DNA from: Pyxidicoccus parkwaysis
GTDB taxonomy: Bacteria; Myxococcota; Myxococcia; Myxococcales; Myxococcaceae
Length of the DNA: 64,000 bases
Assembly (NCBI RefSeq): GCF_017301735.1
Contig: NZ_CP071090.1
Location: 12,135,001 to 12,199,000 of the forward strand
Reading direction: 5' to 3'
Positions 26,193 to 34,700 of the stretch are shown here, piece after piece. Each line of letters begins with the position of its first letter. Position 1 is the first letter of the stretch. The notes beneath the pieces are model-generated. The model made no database searches. It saw only the letters and a program-made list of their open reading frames with translations, and was not told where the DNA came from. Made by a program: the position numbers and the translations under genes.

Positions 26193-26472
26193 GTCCGAAC
26201 TGGAAGTGCTGGCGGAGATCCGCCGCATCGCCGCCGACGAGCTGGAGTGCAAGGGCTCGGTGGAGCCGGGGCACGACCTCTTGAGGGACTTGCAGCTCGA
26301 CAGCCTGGGGCTGACGGTGCTGGCGGTGGGGCTGGAGAACCGCTTCCGCATCCGCCTGTCCGAGGAGGACGCGCAGGAGGTCCGCACGGTGGGCGATTTG
26401 GCGAAGCTGGTGGCGCAGCGGGCCGCCGCGGCGAAGGCGCAGGACCCGCAGGTTCCCGAGGTGCGGCCGTGA
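26185..26472 (+). CDS. acyl carrier protein
   Basis: 95 residues from a GTG at 26185 behind CCGGAGGTA; it overlaps the methyltransferase end by 8 bp. The phosphopantetheine site is Ser in LQLDSLGLTVL at about residue 37. The acidic helical pattern and length are those of a stand-alone ACP, with a short Ala/Pro tail. It would carry the fatty acyl starter from the ligase to the type III PKS. Confidence 0.92.
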   Translation: MNESELEVLAEIRRIAADELECKGSVEPGHDLLRDLQLDSLGLTVLAVGLENRFRIRLSEEDAQEVRTVGDLAKLVAQRAAAAKAQDPQVPEVRP

Positions 26473-28346
26473 GGAGCACGGAGTCCGGGGGGACGTCCGT
26501 GAAGGGCTCGGAAGCGGGAAGCACACCCATGATGAGCGAGCAGCCTGGAATTGCGTCCGTGAAGGGCGGAGCGTCTGGAGTTGCGTCCGTGAAGGGCCCG
26601 GCGCTGCCCGCGCTGAAGCACCCGACGGTGAATGCGGTGCTCGCGGCCACCGCGCGCGGCACGCCGCACGGGCTGACCTTCGTGGACACCGCGGAGCGCG
26701 AGGTGTCCGTGTCGTGGGCGGAGGTGTACCGCCGCGCGCGGTGTACGGCCGCGGGGTTGGCTCGGCTGGGCGTGCACGAGGGCGACAGGGTGGCGCTGCT
26801 GCTGCCCACCTCGCCGGGCTTCATGGACGCGTACTTCGGCACGCTGCTCGCGGGCGCGGTGCCGGTGCCGCTCTACCCGCCGGTGCGGCTGGGCCGGCTG
26901 GAGGAGTACCACCGGGCCACGGCGCGGATGCTCCAGGTGACGGGCGCGGCGGCGGTGCTGACGGACTCGCGGGTGCGGTTGCTGGTGGGGCCGAGCATGG
27001 AACGGGCGCGTCCCCGGTTGGGCTGCCACACGGTGGACGAGGTGGCTCGCGGGGACGAGGAGCACGAGGTGCCGGTGCGGCCGGAGGGACTGGGGCTCAT
27101 CCAGTTCTCGTCCGGCTCGACGGTGGACCCGAAGCCGGTGGCGCTGACGCACGAGGCGTTGATGTCGCAGGTGGCGGCGCTTGAGGTGGCCATGCCGCTG
27201 CGGCCGGGGACTCCGCCGGTGGGCGTGAGCTGGCTGCCGCTGTACCACGACATGGGGCTCATCGGCTGCGTGCTGTCCGCGCTGTACTACCCGGGCAACC
27301 TGGTGCTGATTCCGCCCGAGGCCTTCCTGGCGCGGCCCGCGCTGTGGCTGCGCGCGCTGTCGAGGCACCGGGGCTTCATCTCGCCCGCGCCCAACTTCGC
27401 GTACGGCCTGTGTCTGAAGCGCGTGAAGGACGAGGAGTTGCAAGGGGTGGACCTGTCCTCGTGGAAGCACGCGCTGAACGGCGCGGAGCCGGTGTCCTCG
27501 GACACTCTGCGCCGCTTCTCGCAGCGCTTCGAGCGGTGGGGCTTCTCCGCGCGGGCGCTGCGGCCGGTGTACGGGCTGTCGGAGGCGTCGCTGGCGGTGA
27601 CGTTCCCTCCGGAGGGGCGGGGCCCGCGCTCCTTGGGCGTGGATGCCGGAGTGCTGGCGCGAGAAGCGCGGGTGGAGGCGGGGACGCGCGAGTTGGTGAG
27701 CGTGGGAGAGCCGGTGGCCGGCTTCGAGGTGCAGGTGCGCGATGGCCAGGGCGCGGTGTTGCCGGAGAGGCGGGTGGGGCGCGTCTTCGCTCGCGGGCCG
27801 TCGTTGATGTCGGGTTACTTCGGGGACGCGGAGGCGACGGGCCGGGCGCTGTCGGCGGGTGGGTGGCTGGACACGGGAGACCTGGGCTTCGTGGCGGACG
27901 GGGAGCTGTTCCTCACGGGTCGGGCGAAGGACCTGGTCATCATCCGGGGGGCGAACCACGCGCCGCAGGCGTTCGAGGAGCCGTTGCAGGCGGTGGAGGG
28001 TGTGCGCACGGGCTGCGCGGTGGCGCTGGGCTTCACGCCGGAGGGCGGTGAGGACGAGGCGCTGCTCATCCTCGCGGAGCGTGCGGTGCCGGGCGTGGGG
28101 GACGAGGTGGAGGAGCGCATCCGCGCGGTGGTGGTGGAAGCCACGGGGGTGCGGCCGCACACGGTGAAGCTGCTGGAGCCGGGGACGCTGCCGCGCACGT
28201 CGAGCGGCAAGCTGCGAAGGGCGGAGGCGCTGCGGCGTTACCTGGCCGGAGAGCTGACGCCGCCGAAGAAGGTGGGCATGGTGGGCATGGCGGTGGAGAT
28301 GGCGAAGAGCGCCATCGCGATGGCGAGGGCGGAGCACGATACGTGA
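26469..28346 (+). CDS. fatty acyl-AMP ligase (acyl-CoA synthetase superfamily)
   Basis: About 625 residues from a GTG that overlaps the ACP stop (GTGA); an ATG pair about 20 codons in is an alternative start. The region between has short repeats of SVKG. AMP-binding motifs: LIQFSSGSTVDPKPVALTH (P-loop-like), SWLPLYHDMGLIG, RPVYGLSEASLAVTFPP, DTGDLGF and the C-terminal TSSGKLRR lysine loop. SWLPLYHDMGLIG is typical of FAAL enzymes, which load fatty acids on ACPs via acyl-AMP. It should charge the adjacent ACP for the type III PKS. Confidence 0.92.
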   Translation: MRSTESGGTSVKGSEAGSTPMMSEQPGIASVKGGASGVASVKGPALPALKHPTVNAVLAATARGTPHGLTFVDTAEREVSVSWAEVYRRARCTAAGLARLGVHEGDRVALLLPTSPGFMDAYFGTLLAGAVPVPLYPPVRLGRLEEYHRATARMLQVTGAAAVLTDSRVRLLVGPSMERARPRLGCHTVDEVARGDEEHEVPVRPEGLGLIQFSSGSTVDPKPVALTHEALMSQVAALEVAMPLRPGTPPVGVSWLPLYHDMGLIGCVLSALYYPGNLVLIPPEAFLARPALWLRALSRHRGFISPAPNFAYGLCLKRVKDEELQGVDLSSWKHALNGAEPVSSDTLRRFSQRFERWGFSARALRPVYGLSEASLAVTFPPEGRGPRSLGVDAGVLAREARVEAGTRELVSVGEPVAGFEVQVRDGQGAVLPERRVGRVFARGPSLMSGYFGDAEATGRALSAGGWLDTGDLGFVADGELFLTGRAKDLVIIRGANHAPQAFEEPLQAVEGVRTGCAVALGFTPEGGEDEALLILAERAVPGVGDEVEERIRAVVVEATGVRPHTVKLLEPGTLPRTSSGKLRRAEALRRYLAGELTPPKKVGMVGMAVEMAKSAIAMARAEHDT

Positions 28347-28417
28347 GTGGGAGCGTGGCCGGGCCAGGACGCGGACGCTCTCATCACTCCGCTCCACTCC
28401 ATCGGGAGGAGTGCTCA

Positions 28418-29052
28418 CGGAATGACGGTTCCTTCCGCTGTCACCGACCGCCAGAGGGTGCGTGGAATGACGGTTCCTTCCGCTGCCTCCGGCTGCCAGA
28501 GGATGCGTGGAATGACGGTTACTTCCGCTGTCACCGGCTGCCAGAGAGGATTTCAAGGCCGCTTCCCTGGGTGAAGGTCGTGCGGAATGACGGTTCCTTC
28601 CGCAGCCTCCGGCCTCCAGAAGGAACCTCAGAGCCGCCTCCTTGGAAGAAGGGGGCGCGGAATAGCTGTTCCTTCCACTGCCACCGGTTGCCAGAGAGGA
28701 CTTCAAGGCCGCTTCCCTGGGTGAAGGTCGTGCGGAATGACGGCTCCTTCCGCTGCTTCCGGCCACTAGCGGGGACCTCAGGTCCGCCTCCTTCGGAGAA
28801 GGGCGCGCGGAATGAACGTTCCTTCCGCTGCCTCCGGCCGCCAGAGAGGGCCTCATGTCCGCTTCCCTGGGTGAAGGTCGTGCGGAATGACGGTTCCTTC
28901 CGTCGCTTCAGGCTGCCGGAGGGGACCTCAGGTTCGCTTCTTCGGGAGAAGGGTGCGCGGAATGACGGTTCCTTTCGCTGCTTCCGGCCACTAGCGGGGA
29001 CCTCAGGTCCGCTTCCTTGGAAGAGGAGTGCGCGGAATGAACGTTCCTTCCG
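28418..29052. repeat. array of ten near-palindromic 20-bp cores with exact 45/75-bp spacing (locus 2)
   Basis: Cores of the form CGGAATGACGGTTCCTTCCG or CGGAATGAACGTTCCTTCCG begin at 28418, 28463, 28508, 28583, 28658, 28733, 28808, 28883, 28958 and 29033. Spacing is 45, 45 and then exactly 75 bp seven times. Linkers alternate between a type with CGCTTCCCTGGGTGAAGG and one with CTCCTT(G/C)G(G/A)AGAAGG, giving a 150-bp higher-order unit for most of the array. The block fills 28347-29217. Frames are open on both strands because every period is a multiple of three, but no start signals or conserved protein are seen, so it is treated as non-coding. Confidence 0.9.
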
Positions 29053-29217
29053 TTGCTTCTGGCCGCCGGAGGGGACCTCTCGTTGTGGGGGCAGTTCCTG
29101 CGTGCTGAATGATTCACCGCTCCGCGCTCGACGCTCCGGCATGACGATGCGCGTGCCGCATACGCCTGTGAAGTCGGCGTGGGGCACTCGGGGCATGAAG
29201 CGGCGGGAGCGCACTCC

Positions 29218-30315
29218 GTGAAGAGGTACGACGTCGCGGTGGTGGGCGGAGGCCCGGCCGGGCTGGCTGTAGCCATCACCACCACCGCGCGCGGACTGAA
29301 CACCGTGGTGTTGGAGCGGGCGACCGTACCCGCCGACAAGGCCTGTGGTGAAGGCCTGATGCCCCCGGCGCTCGCGGTGCTGGACCGACTCGGCGCGTTG
29401 GCGCTGCTGGACCGGCGTGAGAGTTCGCCCTTCATCGGCATCCGCTACGTGCAGGAGGACGGCTCCACGGTGGAGGGACTGCTCCCCGGAACTGGAGGAC
29501 TCGGCGTGCGGCGCGTGGCCCTGGCCTCCGCGTTGGTGGCGCGGGCCCGCGACGTGGGCGTGGAGTTGCGCGAGCGCACGCAGGTGCTGTCCCACCGCCG
29601 CGCGAGTGAAGGCGTGACGCTGGAGACGGCGGAAGGCCCGGTGGAGGCGCGGATGCTGGTGGCGGCGGATGGGCTCGGCTCGCCGCTGCGGCGCGCGGAA
29701 GGACTGGATGTGGAGTCCACGGGTCCGAGGCGCTTCGGCCTGCGCCGTCACTTCCAACTGGAACCGTGGACGCCCTACGTGGAGGTGCACTTCGCGGACG
29801 GCGTGGAGGCCTATGTCACCCCCGCCGGAGCCCGCCGCGTGGGGCTCGCCTTTCTCTGGGAGGACGGCATCGTCGACGGACGCGTGGCCTTCGACACGAT
29901 GCTCGCGCGCTTCCCACGCCTGACCGAGCGGCTCTCAGGAGCCACACCCGACTCGCAGGTACGAGGCGCGGGTCCCCTCGCGCGAGTGGCCCGCGCGCGC
30001 GTCGCGGACCGCTTCGCCCTCGTGGGAGACGCGGCTGGCTACGTGGATGCGCTGACGGGAGAAGGGCTCTCCCTCGCCTTCGCCTGCGCGGAATCCCTGG
30101 GCACGCTGCTGCCCGACGCACTGGCGAAGGGCGCCACGGCGGACGCCCTGCGCCCCTACGAGGCCTGCTTCCAGCGCGTGTTCCGCAAGTACGCCTGGAC
30201 GACGCGCGCGCTGCTCATGCTGGCCCGCCGTCCCCGGCTGCGCCGCCCCGTGGTGCGCATGCTCGCGAGGGCGCCCTGGCTCTTCGAGCGCATCCTCCAC
30301 GCCGTGGTGACCTGA
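29218..30315 (+). CDS. FAD-dependent oxidoreductase (geranylgeranyl-reductase-like)
   Basis: 365 residues from a GTG at 29218. Rossmann FAD motif VVGGGPAGLAVAI at about 8-20, CGEGLMPPAL near 43, and the second FAD motif FALVGDAAGYVDALTGEGLS. This is the pattern of the geranylgeranyl reductase/monooxygenase group. It lies beyond the repeat array but in the same direction as the type III PKS operon. Oxidation or reduction of the alkylresorcinol product is a reasonable guess, not shown by the sequence. Confidence 0.9.
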   Translation: MKRYDVAVVGGGPAGLAVAITTTARGLNTVVLERATVPADKACGEGLMPPALAVLDRLGALALLDRRESSPFIGIRYVQEDGSTVEGLLPGTGGLGVRRVALASALVARARDVGVELRERTQVLSHRRASEGVTLETAEGPVEARMLVAADGLGSPLRRAEGLDVESTGPRRFGLRRHFQLEPWTPYVEVHFADGVEAYVTPAGARRVGLAFLWEDGIVDGRVAFDTMLARFPRLTERLSGATPDSQVRGAGPLARVARARVADRFALVGDAAGYVDALTGEGLSLAFACAESLGTLLPDALAKGATADALRPYEACFQRVFRKYAWTTRALLMLARRPRLRRPVVRMLARAPWLFERILHAVVT

Positions 30316-30357
30316 CGCTCTCTGCGCGCCTCCTCAACGCCGTGGTGTCTGACGCTC
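30294..30357 (+). repeat. duplicated 3' tail of the FAD oxidoreductase gene
   Basis: CCTCCACGCCGTGGTGACC (from 30294, the last codons before the stop) recurs from 30332 as CCTCAACGCCGTGGTGTCT, each followed by TGACGCTC. The second copy lies after the stop codon. A third, partial CCTGACGCTC occurs near 30387. The period is about 38 bp. Confidence 0.75.
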
Positions 30358-30454
30358 CTCCTGCGTCTCGTTCCCGTCACGACGGCCTGACGCTCTTCCG
30401 CGATACCTGACGCGGAGCTTCCCACCCGTCCGTAGCCTCCCGGTCCACACCGCT

Positions 30455-30486
30455 CCGGCGCAGTTGCCTCGCAGGCAACACGCCGG
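30455..30486. promoter_or_regulatory. strong hairpin upstream of the foldase operon
   Basis: CCGGCG (30455-30460), two unpaired bases, GTTGCCT (30463-30469), a 3-base loop, AGGCAAC (30473-30479), one base, CGCCGG (30481-30486): 13 bp of stem. There is no T-run. It stands 104 bp before the foldase start and 140 bp after the oxidoreductase stop, so it could be either a terminator or a 5' leader structure. Confidence 0.5.
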
Positions 30487-30589
30487 AACACGCGCGGAGT
30501 CGTGCTCCCTCGGGAGGTGCCGCGGGCCCGGTCCTTGCTCAGGGCCGGGCTCGTCGCATTCCCGTTCCCGATTCCCGCTCCCGGTGCCC

Positions 30590-31741
30590 ATGGAAGCCAC
30601 GCCCTCGAATCCTCATTCCCGAACCCGTGCTCGACGGTGGTTGTTCGCCGCCGGGCTGCTCCCCATTGCGCTGGGCGGCTTCGCGGCCCTCTCGGCCTCT
30701 GATTCGGGCCGCCTGGACCTGCCCGAGCAGCAGGACGTCGCCCTCGTCAACGACAAGCCCGTCTCGCTGGAGCGCTTCAACCGCCTCCTTACCTTCACCA
30801 CCTCGCGGAGCGCGACGAAGGATGGCCGCGTCCCGGACGCGGATGCGCTCCTGCTCAAGAACGCGCTCGTCCAGAAGCTCATCGACGAGGCCGTCACCGA
30901 CGCCGCCGCCAAGGATGCGGGCATCGAGGTGTCCGAGAAGGACATCGACGTCGCCCTCGACGCCTTCGCGCAGTCCTTCCCCAGCACCGACGCCTTCAAG
31001 CAGTACGTGGAGAACACCCCGGACGGCACCAGCACGGCCGTCCGTAGCGACATCCGCCAGCGCCTCCTGCGCGAGCGGCTCGCGAAGTATGAGGCCGTAC
31101 CCGTCTCCGGTGAAGAGGTGAAGCGCTACTACGAGGAGCACCCCGAGCTGTTCCACCAGCCGAAGCGGGTGAACGCGAGCGAGGTGCTCGTGCTCCCCGG
31201 CAAGGACTCGTACAGCAAGGCCAAGGAGCTGCTGGAGAAGGTGCGCCAGGGCTCCATCGCCTTCGCTGATGCCGCCCGTCAGTCCTCGGATGGCTCCACG
31301 CGCGCCCTCGGCGGCGCCCGCGTGGACCTGACCGAGGCCACGATGGACTCCGCCGTGTGGAAGGCGCTCTTGGCGCGCAAGCCCGGAGAGCTCACCGACG
31401 TCATCGAGACGAAGGAGGGCTACTGCTTCTACCTCGTGCAGGACGTCCTCCCCGAGCTGGACCGCAAGCTCGAGGACGCCGCGCCGGAAATCCAGGCGCA
31501 ACTGGCGCGCCTGTACGCGACCACCCGGCTCGAGGGCCTGCTCCCGCAGCTGCGCTCCAAGGCGGTCATCAAGAACACCTTCGCGGACCGCTACGCGGCG
31601 CTGCTCGCGGACCTGTTGAAGCCCGGCGCTCCCGCCTCGCAGGTCTCGTTCAGCCTCTCGTCCACCTCGTCGGCGCCGCAGCCCGTCCCGGCCGGCCCCG
31701 CCGCCAGCACCTCCTCGCAGTCGAGCCGCCCGCGTCCATGA
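30590..31741 (+). CDS. SurA-like periplasmic peptidyl-prolyl isomerase/chaperone
   Basis: 383 residues. An N-terminal hydrophobic segment (about 17-36) is a signal peptide or anchor. A SurA-type N-domain (NDKPVSLERFNRLL, ALVQKLIDEAVTDAAAKDAGIEVSEKDID) is followed by a parvulin/PPIC-like domain (about 180-290; HQPKRVNASEVLVLP, EGYCFYLVQDVLPEL). A Ser/Pro-rich tail ends it. It would fold exported proteins. The stop overlaps the start of the giant protease gene (ATGA), pointing to a dedicated client relation with the next three gene products. Confidence 0.88.
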   Translation: MEATPSNPHSRTRARRWLFAAGLLPIALGGFAALSASDSGRLDLPEQQDVALVNDKPVSLERFNRLLTFTTSRSATKDGRVPDADALLLKNALVQKLIDEAVTDAAAKDAGIEVSEKDIDVALDAFAQSFPSTDAFKQYVENTPDGTSTAVRSDIRQRLLRERLAKYEAVPVSGEEVKRYYEEHPELFHQPKRVNASEVLVLPGKDSYSKAKELLEKVRQGSIAFADAARQSSDGSTRALGGARVDLTEATMDSAVWKALLARKPGELTDVIETKEGYCFYLVQDVLPELDRKLEDAAPEIQAQLARLYATTRLEGLLPQLRSKAVIKNTFADRYAALLADLLKPGAPASQVSFSLSSTSSAPQPVPAGPAASTSSQSSRPRP

Positions 31742-34700
31742 GCCCCGCCACCACCTGGAGCATCACCGTGAAGCGCACTCCCTGGATTGCATGCCTCCTC
31801 CTGCTCCTCGGCGCCTTCGCCAGCGAGGCCGGCGACTACGCCGGGCCCCAGCAGGTGAAGACGACGGTGGGGTACATCGAGTTCTCCGAAGACGGCTACC
31901 TCTGGCCCTTCCAGGTCGCCTGTGCCCAGACGGGCTTCTCGCCCGCGCCGGCCGTGCAGATTGCCCCGGGCTCCGGAGACCCCGGCGTGGCCACGTCCAA
32001 CCCCGTCTCCCTGCCCGCGGGCTGCCCCATCTTCGACACGAATGGCAATGGCCAGCCCGAGTTCAACTTCAACCTGAGGTTCAACTCGTTGCGGGACCTG
32101 GGGGTGAAGACCATCGTCTGCAACGGCACGCACGTCGACCCCGCGTACTGCGTGAGCGCGGTCAGCCCGCCCTGCAACGTCGTGTGTGATTTGGCGGCCG
32201 TGAGGAACTTTCCCAACCCCGTCGCGTTCCGCATCACCGTCGTCAACTCGCCGCCCACGGCCAGCATCAACCACACGCCCACGCCGGCCTGGAACAACAC
32301 CGTCACGCTCCATGCCAATTCGGCTGACGCGGACGGCGGCCCGCTCACCCACGCGTGGCGCATCGTCAGCAAGCCGCCCATGTCCACGGCGACGCTGACG
32401 AACGCGAACACCGCCAACCCCACCATCACCTTCACCAGCGACCGCGACATCGGCACCTACAACTTCGCGCTGGACCTGGCCGACAACGAGGGCGAGCTGA
32501 AGTCCTTCAACTACTCGTTCTCCGTCCCCAACATCCCGCCGAGCATCACCGTCGCCGGGGCCACGGAGATTGACGCCAACACGCCCATCAACCTCACGGC
32601 GTCGCCCACCAACGACGTGGACGGCGGCGCGCTGACCTTCTCGTGGGACATCATCGAGGCGCCCACCCGCTCTGGCATGGTCGCGACGACGGGCTACGCC
32701 ACCACGGCGGGCATCAACATCCCCACCACCGGCCTCCACGTGGGCACCTGGCGCTTCCGCGTCACCGCGCGCGACAACGAGGGCGCCACCGACGTCAAGA
32801 CTGTCACCGTCACCGTGCGCAACCTGAAGCCGCGCATCTCCTTCTCCGGCCCCACGGAAATCGACGTGGGTCAGGCGCTCCAGGCGTCCACCACCGTGAC
32901 CACGGATGACGACGGCGGCAACCTCACCTTCAAGTGGGAGCTGCTCCAGGCGCCCCAGTCCGCGGGCGTGTCTCCGCTGTCCGTGCTGTCCACCAGCGCC
33001 TCCGTCACTCGCGCCACCACGGCCAGTTCCGCCGGCACGTGGATTCTGCGCCTCACCGCCACCGACGACGAGGGCGAGTCCGTGCAGCAGGAGCGCTCCA
33101 TCCTCGTGGATGGCCTGCCCACCGCGAGCATCACCGGGCCGGCCGTGGCGCACCTCCTGGAGTTCCCCCTGGTGCTGGACGGCCGCGACTCGGTGGACCC
33201 CGACTCGCCGTGCCCCAGCCAGGCCAACCGCTGCCACGTGACGGACACCGGCCCCGCGCGGAACATCTCGCCGGGCATCGTCAGCTACACCTGGTACGTG
33301 GTGGACATCCCTCCGGACGCGTGGGGCCGGTACACCACCGGCCGCGTGGATGACGTCTTCTTCGTCCCCGCGCACAACTCCACGCTGTCCCTGGAGTGGG
33401 ACGACATGCAGCCCGGCCAGTGGCAGTTCGAGCTGGAGGTGACGGACGGCGAGGGCAACGTCGCGCGCACGCGGCACACCGTCGTCGTCGTCCCGCCGCA
33501 GACGCCGCCCGCCGCCGTCCTCAGCGGGTCCGCGTGGTACCTCGTCAACCTCGCGGGCGTGCTGCCCAACGCCATCGTGGTGAACGGCGCCGCCAGCTTC
33601 GACCTCGACAACGTGGTGACGGGCACGCCCGGCTCGGGCCTGGGCATCACCAACTACACCTGGTCCGCGGTGCCGCCCGTCGGCTGCGCCTCGCCGTCGC
33701 TGCCGAGCGGCCCCTCGGCCAGCGTCCTCACGCTCTATCCCGCGGGCGCCGTCGTCCCGCCGGCCTGCCAGGGCTTCTGGAGGATTCGCCTCACCGTCAC
33801 CGACGACGACATGCCCGCGCAGACCAACTACGCGGAGGGAGGCATCACCATCGGCAACTGCGCGTCCGGCGTCTGCGTGGACGCGCCCACCACCCTCACG
33901 CCCGCCGTCGTCCAGTCCTTCGACAGCGCGGACATCGACGTCTACTACCACATCGATTCCTCGCTCTACGAAGACCCGACATTCGCCCTGGGCATGTACA
34001 CGCTGCTGGAGGTCTTCCCCACCGGCAGCACCACGCCCGTCTATTCCGCGTACGAGCTGAACGTCCCGCCCATGAGCAAGGGCCTGCCCCTGGTCTTCAA
34101 CTGGAACGGGTACACCAACCTCGGCACGAGGCCTCCCACCGGCCACTACGACGTGCGCGTGACGCTGCTCGACTTCACGCTGTCGCCGACGCCCTTCGTC
34201 GGCTTCCAGCCGCACGCCATCCAGACGGAGACCGTCACCCTCCAGCTCGCCAGCTCCGCGCCGTACCTCGACAGCGCGAACGTGGTGGCGGGCACGGGCA
34301 ACGTGACGTTCGACTACCGCGTGGACGGCGCCCTCTCCATCTCCAGCCTGGAGTGGCGGGTGCTCAACGGGTCCGGCAGCGTGGTGACGCGCGGCAGCAC
34401 GCCGAGCGCCGCCGCCATGGGCGCCTTCTCGTGGAACGGCCGCGTGGGCGGCTCGCCCGCGGCGCCGGGCCGCTACCAGATGGAGGTGGAGGCGTTCCGC
34501 GGCGGCCGCTCGCTGGGCGTGTCTCCGCGCGTGACGTTCTACCTCTACGACCTGGGTCTGGAGATTCCCGGCCACGCCATTCCCGCCAGCGGCCTGCCCA
34601 TCGCCGTCAACATGGACGATGACGACGCGAATGGCGTCTTCGACTCGGGGCAGGCGGCGCCCGCCGCCGCCGGCGAGGATGACCTCGTCGCCGTCACGCT

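Noticed and set aside
25221..28856. A 1211-codon minus-strand frame opposite the type III PKS operon
   Set aside because: No motif; it runs antisense to four recognisable genes and into the repeat array.
28418..29052. CRISPR-like appearance of the regularly spaced array
   Set aside because: The intervals between cores are themselves repeated, not unique spacers; the core varies, and no cas gene is near.
28343..29221. A 292-codon plus-strand open frame through the 28.4-29.1 kb array
   Set aside because: It is kept open by repeat periods that are multiples of three; the opposite strand is open too, there is no ribosome binding site, and it runs into the next gene's start.
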